From Heracleum sosnowskyi (lineage: Eukaryota; Streptophyta; Magnoliopsida; Apiales; Apiaceae): 64,000 bases of DNA. The DNA is taken from positions 11,061,044 to 11,125,043 of the forward strand of contig CM061243.1 in the NCBI GenBank assembly GCA_030848705.1, given 5' to 3'. The number at the start of each line of letters is the position of its first letter. The first letter of the stretch is position 1. The notes beneath the pieces were generated by a model that saw only the letters and a list, made by a program, of their open reading frames with translations, searched no databases and was not told the DNA's origin. A program made the translations under genes and the position numbers. Below, piece by piece: positions 13,237 through 25,120 of the stretch.

Positions 13237-14812
13237 CTTTATACGGCGGTTTGTGCACATTTTACAACGGTTTTTTACCGCCTTATAAAACATAATTTTT
13301 TGTAGTGTCTAGCAGTGAGGATGAAAAGTCTATGTATCATGAAATATTATCTTTCTTCTTCCAAGTGACAAAGTATTGATTACAAATATCTATGATGTCA
13401 TGAAATACGTCTGAACCCGATCTGAACTTTGTTATCGCCCTCTTTATACCATGAAATTTATCTAGTCATTACTTGTCATTACATTCTAGGTTATCTGAAA
13501 ATTTATATAATTTTTGTTGTCGTCTTTCCATTTAAATCTTATGTTTCCGGTAGTTTTTATTAAATTCGTTAATGTTTACTATGTTTTGTTTATGTAGGGT
13601 AATCAATCTAAAATTAATTCAGTGAAGCAGAATCGACTTTTATTGGAGATGAACTTCGAACGGGAGGACAACGACAGGAGTTTGTTTCACTGCCCTCTTT
13701 ACGAATAGTAGTAGCATATAGTAGTAGCATGAGTGTTACTATGTTTTATTTTGATATTTGCTGGTTCTAAGTCATCTATGGGATCAAGACTTATTATCTT
13801 ACAGATTATGTAGTATTTTGGTACTTTGTATGGTAGTTTAAAGGATGTTAGTATGGTAGTTTTAATGGATATGTGAGATTTATGGAACTTAAATTTATTT
13901 GTGAACCGCTACCTTTGTTATTGTTAAATTGTGTGCATCATTTATTGTATTATGTTGTGATGTTGTATTTTAATGGTTTGTGAAATTGGTAAGACATGGT
14001 GGTTAGAAACATATAGAACCAACAGGTGCGGTCATTTTTTGAGGATTGGTCATATAAATTCCACTGCATTTGGTTGTAATTTTTTTTTCAAATACCATAT
14101 AAAAGCCATTGTCTATGGTAACTTTAAATTCAATAACGGGAAATTCAAAGTTATTAAATTCTTTGAGCGGGAAGTTCAAATTTTCGCAAAAAAATTAAAT
14201 TTTTGCAAAAAATTTGAAGTGATGATTTGAAAATTTGACTAATTAAAAGTGACCGACATTCCAATCGCTTTTATATAAATTCCATCGAAAATGATAAATT
14301 CCACCATCTTAAAAGTCACTGAAGCCATCCGGTGGCTTTTAGTATAAAAGCGAAATCGGTCACTTAGATCTAAAATACACAGTTTTTTGTTGGTGGGTTT
14401 TAACCTTTTTTCTTACGGTGTCTGCCTATGGTTAACAAGAGCAGAATGTATATTGGTAAGATTAGAACTGATGTTAGCATGTGCTTGGATTTGTTAACTG
14501 GTTTAGCTAATTTAGTGATGGTTACTATCCAGCAACAATCATTCTTTGACTCATGTTTGTCTGTGCTTGATTGGTTAAAGCTCGCCTTAAAGGACTAATT
14601 TTTAATTCTTATTGGAGGCAGGTCCGGAAAAGAGTGAGTTGAACAACCATGACCATCACTCTCTTGTAAACTAGTTGCCAAGTGCATAGCATCTGCATCT
14701 AACTCAAGAAACACACATGTAAAGAGGTAGAGATAGAGATGGATTATTGTCTACTGGTATGGCATTAATTGTGGATAAGAGAGTGATTGACACAGATTCT
14801 TTGCGCTTATTA

Positions 14813-15039
14813 CTCCCTCTGTTTTTTTTATATGTCGCTTGACTTTTTGCACGTACTTTAAGATACTTTGATCGGGTACTTAAAATTATTATTTTTAAAA
14901 AAAAATTTGAATAAAAATATATAAACGATAGTTTAATTCAAAAAAAGAAAATTTAAAAATAATAATTTTAAATAGCCAGTCAAAGCGCTTTGAAATATAT
15001 GCAAAAAATCTAGGGTCATATAAAAAGAAAGGGAGGAAG
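14813..15039. mobile_element. Stowaway-type MITE (Tc1/mariner), 227 bp
   Basis: Begins CTCCCTCTG and ends with the near-inverse GGGAGGAAG, flanked by TA on both sides (14811-14812 and 15040-15041). The arms also pair further in, for example GTCGCTTGACTTTTTGCA against TGCAAAAAATC. No coding capacity. This is the typical TA-duplicating Stowaway structure. Confidence 0.78.
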
Positions 15040-16546
15040 TAGATATATTGATTTGCTTACATGTTCTAAAACTCATGTCACATACCTACCTACATGTATG
15101 ATGTATCTCTGAAACTTAATCTACTGTATCAGTAGTAACAAAATAACTCTTTTGACATGTTTTTAATGGATCCGAATTCCAGACAATCGATAATTATAAT
15201 TTATGATCATCTATCTACTAAAATAAATTGCAGATAAGTTTGTTATTAAAATTTGGCGTGAAAACACGAGACCACGGCTTAATTTTTCTTTTTTTAGAGT
15301 TTTATATTTGAGTAGTGCGAGAGTTACCGAATTGAATACCAAAAATTGATACAAAATAATATGATAATGATGATGTGTCATTTGAAAATATTTTTATTGA
15401 TACTATTAATGTGAATGCATGTAAGTCCATTAATATAAACCAATCAAATTTTAATACATGTAATTGAGTACATCTTTTTGTACCAAATTCGATACCCTTA
15501 ACATTATTCTTTACGTTTTTGTGAATTTTTTTCGCGGCCAACCATTGCATACGAGGAGGAACCAGCTACCAATAGATCATAAAGGGGGTCCAGGTGATAT
15601 AGAAAGCACGTTGCATGTGGAGATGCTTAATTACCCGCGAACAAGGTGACCGTTCGTATCGACGTTCATTAATAGGAGGGACGTAGTTCATCATTCACCG
15701 TCTCACTTTTGAGAACATCAATTATTAACTTCCCCTTATTGCGTCGGTGAATCTAACTACTGTTTCCATTCTAGAGTATACTATGATGTAGTAGTAACTA
15801 TATAACGGTTAGATTCTTATTCTACCGTTTTACAGTTAGTGGACTAATGATTTGATCTCACTTGCCTGGCCATTCATCATCATCATCCTAGAAAGTTTCC
15901 TAGTTTATTTATTTTCTTCTTTGTAATTATACTGAGAGTTTACTAACTTGTATGAGCACATTGAAAACTTTAAACACAATTTCTGAATCTGCAAAAATTT
16001 ATCGATAACTTTAACGGTCGATTAAAACTTACAAGAATTTATTTATTTTCTAATTTTAGCTATAAGTCGAAAAATCGACGAATTATCATGTTTTAAACAT
16101 ATGAAATTTGATTTGTTTGTTTGTTCCTGAAAACCATTATGGTGTTTACGAATTAAGTAACAGTGGAATTATATAATCCGGGATTAATTAATATTAAAAC
16201 ACAAATTAAGCTAAAACAGTATCATTCTCGGCATGCATAGATCAGTAGAGATGTGTGGTCAATTAAATTTAGAATTAAGCATAATCATTCAATGCACTAT
16301 ATAATCAATTAATAACGGCTGCAGATGTTGTTTCTTTTGCGCAAACCAGTCAACTACAATGGGCCACAAAAAATTTAGTGGCGTGGGGTTTGTATAAAAA
16401 CATAACAGAACTGGGCTTTATTAATGAGTTAGTATGTGTTTTATTTATGAATGCCATGTTTTGGTATTTATCAGTTTTCATTTAAAAAAAGTATGGCTTG
16501 TTATTTAAGATTGGAATATAGTAAATATTTATGGAGAAACAAGCTA

Positions 16547-16627
16547 GAATGTGGTCCGAGTAATTAGCTAAAATAAAGGAATGTGGTCCGAGTAATTAGC
16601 TAAAATAAAGGAATGTGGTCCGAGTAA
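16547..16627. repeat. 32-bp tandem repeat, about 2.5 copies
   Basis: The unit GAATGTGGTCCGAGTAATTA followed by GCTAAAATAAAG begins at 16547, 16579 and 16611. The third copy is cut after CCGAGTAA. The copies are identical where complete. Confidence 0.92.
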
Positions 16628-17159
16628 AGATGATGATTTCATGGGACCATATTAGATTGGCTCGAACATGTTCACAGCAGTATGATTGATATTAGATATA
16701 CGTATTGTCACAAAATGCCTAGCTTGTTTGCTTCTATGGACAGTCTATGGACAGTAGATGCCAATAAGGGGGCGGTCTACAGCAAATCGTATCGCGGAAA
16801 ATATTCCTGATATATGTATAGTACGGATAAATATATAGTAGGATTTTTGTGTGCATGCATGGATCCCATCATTTATATATATTGTGAGAAGTTTTAGTCG
16901 TACGTTATAGCAAGCAAACACTAACAATCGTTTGTTGGTGATTATTTACCGTCCCGCTGCTTCCTCTTTTGATTGCAGAAATATGAAATTGAAACTAAAC
17001 GATTAACCTATTAATTCAAAATTAATCAAAGATTTTTCACTAAATCAAAGATTTTTCAGATAAATATATCGATAAAATTTTATAAAAAATAATTGGAAAT
17101 TTTCGATAAATTAGGAATTTTTAGATCAAAGCTTTTCCCCCATCCAACCCATATTACTT

Positions 17160-17840
17160 TACAATATATTTATACTATATTATTATAAGCAAACTAGCCT
17201 CTATTTGGTTAGTTGGTATTTTTAATAACAACCGTTAGATTGAAAGAGAGATAAAAGGAGAACCGTTAGATGTAATGTTAAAAGAATATTTCTTTCTTGA
17301 TATTCAAAATACTCTCACGGGTTCAAGGTTCGAATCCCGTCCACAACATAGTTTAAAAAATATTTCTTTTTAGATATTTAAAATGTTCCCACGGATTCAA
17401 GGTTCGAATCCCGTCAATAACATATTATTATTATTAAATATTTATATTACCTATTTTTCTAAGCTATATCCCGTCAATAACATATTATTATTAAATACAA
17501 GGTTCGAATCCCGTCAACAACATAGTTTAAAAAATATTTCTTTTTAGATATTTAAAATGTTCCCACGGGTTCAAGGTTCGAATCCCGTCAATAACATATT
17601 ATTATTATTAAATATTTATATTACCTAAGCTATATTCAGAAGTTCAAGATAGTATTCCTGTCGACAATATATTAAAAACATTTATCCTCAAAATACAAAG
17701 ACATGCTTACACCAACATCATACATACATTATTAATTTTAAAAAATTTATTTTTCTACTAATAAAATTATATAATCAAAATACAGATAATAATATAAAAA
17801 TTCTAAAATTCATCCGTGCATCGCACGGGTTAAATGCTAG
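17160..17840 (+). mobile_element. Short Helitron-like element with a plus-strand 3' end
   Basis: The 3' end is clear: a perfect 6-bp stem hairpin CCGTGC-ATC-GCACGG at 17816-17830 followed within 6 nt by CTAG and then T, the Helitron terminus. The 5' end is a guess near 17160, where an AT-rich start resembling Helitron 5' termini (TATACTATATTATTATAAGC) begins. Between them a tandem repeat of period about 173 bp contains several GGTTCGAATCCC words. Confidence 0.5.
17293..17625 (+). repeat. Tandem repeats carrying Pol III B-box-like words
   Basis: The word GGTTCGAATCCCGTC recurs at about 17328, 17402, 17501 and 17574. It sits in units that share a preceding TTTTTAGATATTTAAAATG block and a following AATAACATATTATTATT block. 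GGTTCGAATCC is the consensus of the internal tRNA B box. No complete tRNA cloverleaf is present. Confidence 0.75.
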
Positions 17841-20800
17841 TATATATATATATACTAGCTTATAGCCCGTGCGATGCACGTTTATTTAAATTTTATTTAT
17901 AATTAATTTTTTTATAATTATATTTTTATTACGATGCAACACGCGATTGTTTTTTTTAATTTTTATAATTATATTTATTTATGAATATTTTAATATTTAA
18001 AAGTTATTAGTTTATATGATTAAATTATTGTTAAAAAAGATTTAGCAAAAAAAAAATTATAGTTAAAAATTTGATATTTATTATAGTTAAAAAAGTTAGA
18101 TTTGACCAATTTTATGGTTCACATGAAATTCACAAAATAATCTTTAATTTAGTTGTGTTTTAATAGTTCTTTTTCAATTAAAAACTATTCTAAAACTAAA
18201 AAGAGAATAAAGTGACGAAATTTAATGTTGAGAATTCTATTCGATTTAGGAAATCTACCTAACTTATATGTAGTTTAGATTATTAGAATAACCTTTATTA
18301 ACCAAATACATGTTTTAATGTTAAATCTAACGGTTTTCACCTATCTATTTAAGATTAAACGATTTTTATTCTTTTGGTTATAAATGGGTTTCCTTATTTA
18401 ATTACAACTATTTTTATATTTTAACTTTTTGGAAAATCCAATCCTAATATAATATCTTTTAACTTATATCATTTTTAGATAATAATTTCTTTTTCTGAGA
18501 AACCTAAGATCCTCGTGAATGTTTTGGCGGTATTTAGGACCAAACTACCAGGATAACATCATTAATTTTTCTTAATATTTATAATTTTTTAATTTTTTTA
18601 ATTTTTTTAAATATTTATTGCTAAAATATAATATACTCTTTTTTGTAATATGTTAATGATGCGGGAATTTTGAACTTTTGAGAAAATAAATTATCAATTA
18701 AAATATATTTTTTTGTAATAGTTCTTCTTTTAAAGTAGTACACTGTGACGATCAAAATTCTGTATAAAATTCATTTTTTTATAGTATATCCCGTAAATAT
18801 CTATGTTATTATATTAAAAATTAAATAATGAAAGCTTTCTTATAAGTGTGGTCGCTTTGTTTGATCACTCAATCCATAATCGTTGGATCTTTCAAATTAA
18901 ATTGTTGAGAAACGTTACATATAACAGTAAAATTATCATGTAGAATGATCTAAAATTTGAATCTACCAACAACATATTAAAATTTATAGGTTTTTTTTTT
19001 GAAAAAAAAGAATTTTTTTCATTTTTTTCTTTCAGACATAGGTTATTTGATAATATTTTTTGTAAAGTACGATTTTTCAGAAAAGTACTATACTAATTGA
19101 TTAACAAACTTTTAAAGTTTCGAATTTAATAATTTACAATGTATGTAGGTTAAAAAAGTTAGGTCTTTTCTATAGCTTTAATATGAATATAGTCCTGCTA
19201 ACAATGAAATTAGGTCTCTATGAGTGCTTATAAAACAAAATCACAATTTGCGTATAATTTATTATTAAATAATAAATTATATTTGATTAGTTATGATCTA
19301 TAACTTAATAAAATAATATAAAAAATATGCACAATTTTATAAAATTTTATAAAAAATATGCACAATTTTATAAAATTTTATCCTCGTATTATTATATTCT
19401 TTGTTGATTTGAATTTTCTTAGATTGATTTTAATTTTTGAACATAGATTTCTAAATTTAAAATAGTTAGAAAAAAGTAATTAAATTGGCGTTAAAATAAT
19501 GATGACATAATAATCATTATTAGAATTTAAATACTCACTTTACTGATTTGGCCTTTATCTTGTGTTTTAAAAATCAGATTTTGACGATTTTACACCCCAC
19601 GTGAAGATAATTAAATTATTTTTAATTAAAAGATGGTTTAACAATTTTTATCTAACTGGAATTGTCCATGGAAGAGAAAAGAAGTCACGAATATTTTACA
19701 TGGAGAATTCTATTCAATATAGAAAACTTATTTATATTTGGTATATTTGGTTTAAATTATCAAAATACACTTTTTAGAATTTAAATATAATCCTATTATA
19801 AATAAAATACACTTTTTTAATATTTGATCAAACTATTTTCATTTATCTAGTTAAGATCTAATAGTCCTTATTAATTTGGTTGTCACGATCAAAATTTTGG
19901 ATAAATCCCTATTATGCTTATTATATAAAAGAGTTTAATATAATAAGGATATTAAGTACATACTGATATAAGTATCTTACTAACTGCTTTTACTTTTAAT
20001 GTTTCAGTTTTATTTATAGTGTATATAAAATTTTAAAATACATTATTACTTTAAAATTATTAAACAGAATAAAAATTATGTTATGATTATATAAAATTTT
20101 ATTCTCATATTATTATAGTCTTTATCGATTTTTATTTGTTCTTAATTTATTTTAATACTTTATTGAAAGAAAGATAAAATTTCTATATTTAAAAGAATTA
20201 GTGGAAAAATAAATAAATTGGTGCTACAATTATAAAAAAATATTTATTAAAATTTAGATACTCACTTTACTATTTGGGTTCTATCCTGAGTTTTAGAAAT
20301 TGAATTTTGAAGATTTTACAACCTATGTGAAACTAACGAAATTATCTTTAATTTAATGATGATTTAATAATTACTAGCCTAAAAACCCGTGCGAAGCACG
20401 GACCTGCTTATTTACTGAAATAATTTTTCGCACGAAAATGTATATATATCGAAACAATTTTGTAATTAAAATTAATTTTGAATTTATCTTATATTTGTAT
20501 AAATTTTTTTTTAATTTTTTTTAATATTTAATAAGATTTCACAAAATTTGGAAAAAAAATCTATAAAATAAAGATCAAATTATTATTTTCATTTGACAAA
20601 ATATTAATTTAGTTTTAAATGTCGTGAAATGCATTTTATCAAATTCAACAATTAAATATAATCTAAATGATTATTTTAGTATAGTTGTTCATATATGATA
20701 TGGATGTATCTAAACTAATGTGTTTTTAACGAAATGACAATATACTTGTAAATAAAATATAAAGTTGGTCAGGTACGTAAGACTACACACCGTGATCACA

Positions 20801-21589
20801 TCTTAAAATCTTTTAGTCTAAAGTCCGTATATAACATTAGTGTATGTAAATTAATATGATAACGTAACTGTGCCAAACCCAAGGCTTTGGGACTTGTTCA
20901 TAGTGAGTATTATTGATATTAAGAACAAATAGAAACAATGTAAAATTTGAAACACGGTCGAACTATTGTTCTTGTTGCAATTATAATCAGGTTTACCGGA
21001 GTTTTCTATGTTGGAGAAAGTATAATTTGTAAATAGGTATTTTGCCTTAGTAGTTGTTGTTTGTTTTTCAGCGATCAATTGATTTGGTTTTTTTTATTTT
21101 TTTGCAGTCTAGAATATAAATCGTTAAATGCACACAATGTTGTTGTAATATAATCGAACACATGTGAATGAGATAGAGGATTTTAAAAAGAAGCTGAAGG
21201 TTGGTGCATCTTTGCACACTCTCACAAGACAAATACTTTGGGAGATGAGCACCTATTGCAATATGGAGTATTCATATCACGTGTTTATTTTTTTAACTTG
21301 GGAACTGATTTCGCACTTCTCTCTTGTGTCCATCACTGTATTAAATTATATGAACACACTTAGTACTTTAATAATATGTTTGGAATGTCGTTTTACAGTT
21401 ACAAATTTTAATCCAATTTTTTTTTTATAAATGATCATCGTGTACTAATAATAATGTATTTTAACTTGACTATATATATGTATTTTATGTAATTAATTAA
21501 GCGTTAATAATATCGAATTCAAAATTCAAATCTCATTTCGATTAATTTAATATATATACATATATATTGGCGACCGGAACGCCCTTAAA

Positions 21590-21592
<3 letters not shown>

Positions 21593-21628
<36 letters not shown>
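21593..21628. repeat. (AT)n microsatellite
   Basis: An uninterrupted AT dinucleotide run of about 36 bp inside the Helitron. Confidence 0.95.
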
Positions 21629-21630
<2 letters not shown>

Positions 21631-22999
21631 AAATCGTAGATCCAACCATATATTTGAAAAAAGATTACATAATTGTTTTTGAGTATATTAACTTATGTAC
21701 AAATTGGCATGGTTAATGATGCAATTTATAATTTATAGGATATAAAATTTGAGTCTTTGTCTACTTGATACAAATAAATATTATTTACAATATAAAAGTA
21801 ATTCTATTATTTTTGGGTCAATTTTAGAACAAGTTGTTTTCGTGCTTATTTATTTATGTTTTTTTTATATGTTATTATTTAAGAGATAATTGAAATAGAG
21901 TCCAAAATTTAAATCTCATATATATTAATTTGATTAAATATTTTTCGATCCAAACTCCTTTAAATTCACATTGTGTTTTTTTTTAAATCGTAGATGCAAT
22001 CATACAAACGAAACAGTAGTTACGTAAAAATTGTTAAATGTATTAATTAAGTTACTTACAAATTACAAATTAGTGCATAGATGATGCAAATTGTAATTTA
22101 TATATAAAAAATATGAACCACTATCTATGTATAGTTGCATGGTTACATTTGCAAAAAACAAAATATGTTATAGATGAAAACATTCGTCTACTATTTTTAA
22201 AAACATTTAAAAGAAATTAAAACATTCGGCTATATATGTATTATTTCGACCGAAACGTTCTTAAATTCAAATTATTTTTCTTAAAAAAATTGTAAGTTCA
22301 ATCATATAGATGAAAAGATGACGTAATAATTATCGAGTATATTAATTTATGAAAAAATTTATATGATAGACGACGCAATTTGTAATCTAATACGATATAA
22401 AGTTCAAACCGTTATATATTTAATGCAAATAAATAAAATTTATAATATTAAAATAATCTTATTTTCTACGGGTGAAATTTATAATATTTTGTGTAATTTG
22501 TTATTTTTGTACGATCTTTTCTTTTAGTACCGTTAGATTTACAAAAAAAATATGAAAAATATTTATGTAAATCATTTGTGTAGATAGATTCCCTATCTTG
22601 CGAAGTAAATTACAAAATTGTCGGTATATAACATAGGCGATGCAGTCTTAACATTGTCAGATATAAACGTAGGGCTGAGACTTATTACAAAATCTATTAA
22701 TATTATTTAAAAGTCATCCATGCGGCGTCTCACTCAATTTTTTTACTTTTAAAATTTTATAAAAATTTTATACTCTAATCTTATATGTTATCTATAATCT
22801 TATTATTATGTAGAAATTATACGTTATCTATAATCTTATACTCTTTTAAAATTTTATTTTTTATATCAATCATTTAAAATAAAAGAAAGAGAATCGTAGA
22901 GTATGCTCAATCCATTAAAATATTTTTGGTAATTATATACAATGCAATATTTTATAAATAATATAAACCAACATTTTATTTATTTAAAAATAAAAAATT

Positions 23000-23592
23000 A
23001 TAAAAAAGAAGATGAGAGAAGAAGAGAAATTAACATTAATAAGATTTTAAAGAAAACTTAAAACAAAATGTACTATGCTACTTATGCATGAGCTTGATTA
23101 GAGAAGATTAATGGTTCAATTTACTACACTAACATAATCTTATCTACTATTTGCATAAATATAAAAGAGTTGACGTTTTTGTAATTTTTTAGCATGTAGG
23201 GGCAAAATCATAAATTCAAGGTATTAAAATGACATATATCAATAATTTAAATTGATAAAAGAGAATTGTAGATTATGTTCAATTGCTAAAAATATTTATT
23301 ATAACTATGTATTGTGCAATATTCTAAAAATAATATAAATCAATGTTTATTAACTCAAAAAATAAAAAAATTGGAAGAAGAGGTGGTTTATCTAATAAGA
23401 GTTTGAATATAAACTCAAAACAAAGTGTAGCACAGTTGGTTATGACATGAGTTTGACATGGATATGTTAAGGGTTCGATTCCCGTCATTAACATAATTTC
23501 ACAATTTTTACATTTTTATTAAAGAATGGTATTTTTGTAATTTTAGAAAATATAAGGGTAAAATCGTAAATTCACAGCCATTAAAATGGCAA
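23000..23592. repeat. Direct repeats of about 355 bp at the Helitron 5' end, one with tRNA-like A and B boxes
   Basis: 23000-23235 and 23370-23592 are diverged direct copies: TTGACG/ATGGTATTTTTGTAATTTT, then GGGGCAAAATC / GGGTAAAATC, then ATAAATTCA / GTAAATTCA. The second copy contains GTAGCACAGTTGGTTA (23427-23442) and, about 30 nt on, GGGTTCGATTCCC (23467-23479). These match tRNA A-box and B-box consensus and spacing. The upstream copy has the same segments in decayed form. Confidence 0.6.
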
Positions 23593-24299
23593 ACTTTGCC
23601 CTTTGTTGGCTTTTAATATATAGAGAAAGATTATCTAACTTGACCAGTTGACCTACCCATAAACCGAAAAGAAAACATGGTTAAGTATTATATTCAAAAT
23701 TATTGTTTATGAATATGAAACCCTCAATATTTTAATAATATTTTGATATTATCATTTTATGTTTGTTATATGTAAAATAACATAATTATAATTTGGATTA
23801 ATCAAATTGTTATGTTCCTTCAGAAAAAAAAATGTTTAAATTTATTCATGTACAGGAGTTCTCCTAAGTCTCTTATAACGCAGGATCCACATGTATCATT
23901 GTTATATGATATACATGAGCATTATATCGATAATTTTTAATATTGTAATCGATATGAATTGTTATCTGATATTTGGTTTAACAATTATTATCTAACTCGA
24001 ACTATACATAAATTAAAGAGAAAAGATATTTAAGAATTTTTACATAGACAAATTTTAAATTATCAAAATACACTTTTAAGTATTTAAATATAATTCTATT
24101 ATTAATCAGATACACTTTTTAATATTAGATCTAACAATTCTCATCGATCTATTTAAGATCTAACTGTAATAATTAATTTGGTCGTACAGTGGTCGTACAC
24201 GGACCAGATTGATTTTAATTTTTTCTTAAATTGATTTTAATATTTTATTGAAATAAACATAGAATTTATAAATTTAAAAGAATTAGGAAAAAAATTAAA

Positions 24300-24783
24300 T
24301 TGGTGCTACAATAATAAAAAAAATTATTAAAATTTAGATAATCACTTTACTGTTTGGGCTCTATCTTGAGTTTTAGACAACATATTTTAAAAATTTCACA
24401 GCCCACATTATCTTTAATTTAATGATGGTTTAATAATTATTATCTAACTGAAACTATCCATAAACTAAAGAGAAAAAATAATTACGATTTTTTACATAAA
24501 GATTTCTATTCAATATAGAAAACCCATTTATAATTGGTTTAAATTAAAAAAAAATTAAAATTTAGATAATCACTTTACTGTTTGGGCTCTATCTCTAGTT
24601 TTAGACAACAGATTTTAACAATTTTACAGCTCACGCGAAGCTAACAAAATTATCTTTAATTTAATGATGGTTTAATAATTATTATCTAACTGGAACTATC
24701 CATAAACTAAAGAGAAAAGATACTTACGATTTTTTACATAAAGATTTCTATTCAATATAGAAAACCTATTTATAATTGGTTTA
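24300..24783. repeat. Tandem duplication, about 245 bp unit
   Basis: 24300-24545 and 24545-24783 are close copies, sharing AATCACTTTACTGTTTGGGC, TTTAATGATGGTTTAATAAT and TTTCTATTCAATATAGAAAA in the same order and spacing. They belong to the repeated unit of the surrounding Helitron-like complex. Confidence 0.85.
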
Positions 24784-25120
24784 AATTATCAAAATACACC
24801 TGTTAGTATTTAAATACTATCCTATTATTAATCAAATACAATTTTTAATATTATATCTAACGGTACTCATCTATTTGAATATTTATAATTTTATAATTCA
24901 ACGGATCATAAAATTTTGGTAGTATATAAGGAGTTAATATAAGCCCATCTTGAAAAGCGAGCCCTTAAAATTTCCGGGCTTTAGTGTAGGTCTCATTAAT
25001 CTAAATAATGGGCCGAAAAGTCCATGTAAAAGAAAAGCCCAAAACACCATTTGTCGCCCTTTGCTTCATACTTTGCAATCGCAGTAATCAACAAGAAGGT
25101 GAAATTAGCTGACACACAAA

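Larger units (their letters stand above)
10410..13307 (+). mobile_element. Inner CACTA (En/Spm-type) transposon, 2898 bp
   Basis: Starts CACTACAAGAAA at 10410 and ends TTGTAGTG at 13307. The 3-bp target duplication TCT is exact (10407-10409 and 13308-13310). Subterminal repeats related to CCGCTGTATAA and CGGTTTTTTACCG occur at both ends. It carries a broken TNP2-type transposase gene on the plus strand and is itself interrupted at 12718-13236 by a hAT element. A C-run at about 10720-10732 lies in the left arm. Confidence 0.88.
9274..14420. mobile_element. Outer CACTA-type DNA transposon, non-autonomous, interrupted by a second CACTA
   Basis: The left end begins CACTATAAGAAAAAAGG (9274) and the right end, read inward on the minus strand, begins CACCGTAAGAAAAAAGG (from 14420). 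The match continues through TAAAATCCACC / TAAAACCCACC, about 28 bp in all. Subterminal blocks GGTGGAATTTA and CGCTTTTAA recur several times inside both ends, in opposite orientation, as expected for CACTA subterminal repeats. Flanking trinucleotides are ACT and TCT, so the duplication is imperfect or one end has mutated. After removing the inner element about 2.2 kb remains, with no transposase recognised, so this copy is probably non-autonomous. Confidence 0.72.
14421..17159. other. Intergenic, no gene recognised
   Basis: Contains a Stowaway MITE (14813-15039) and a 32-bp tandem repeat (16547-16627). I saw no credible exon in the remainder on either strand. Confidence 0.5.
20374..23630 (-). 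mobile_element. Non-autonomous Helitron, 3257 bp, with verified empty site
   Basis: Read on the minus strand it starts TCTTTCTCTATATATT (23630 inward). It ends with hairpin CCGTGC-TTC-GCACGG and CTAG (20374-20377), inserted between A and T without target duplication. The flanks AATAATTA (20366-20373) and TTATCTAACT (from 23631) rejoin to a sequence present intact in a tandem neighbour at about 24432-24450, which is an internal record of the empty site. The interior includes an (AT)n run and small open frames of no known type. I saw no helicase or Rep motif. Confidence 0.8.
17853..24927 (-). mobile_element. Helitron-like complex with tandemly repeated internal units
   Basis: The minus-strand 3' end at 17853-17856 (CTAG) is preceded by the hairpin CGTGC-ATC-GCACG at about 17868-17880. 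It lies tail to tail with the plus-strand end at 17840. To the right, diverged copies of one unit (marked by CACTTTACTGTTTGGGCTCT and ATTCTATTCAATATAGAAA) recur near 18.1, 19.5, 20.2/23.6, 24.3 and 24.55 kb. Possible minus-strand 5' ends, by resemblance to Helitron starts, are near 19928 and 24927. No Rep/helicase protein is recognisable, so it is non-autonomous or decayed. The outer right boundary is uncertain. Confidence 0.5.

Noticed and set aside
14560..14700. Possible microRNA precursor next to the outer CACTA
   Set aside because: Short complementary words only; no extended hairpin and no recognised mature miRNA.
17293..17625. tRNA genes at the GGTTCGAATCCC words
   Set aside because: No A box, acceptor stem or anticodon arm at tRNA spacing. 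Only the B-box-like word repeats.
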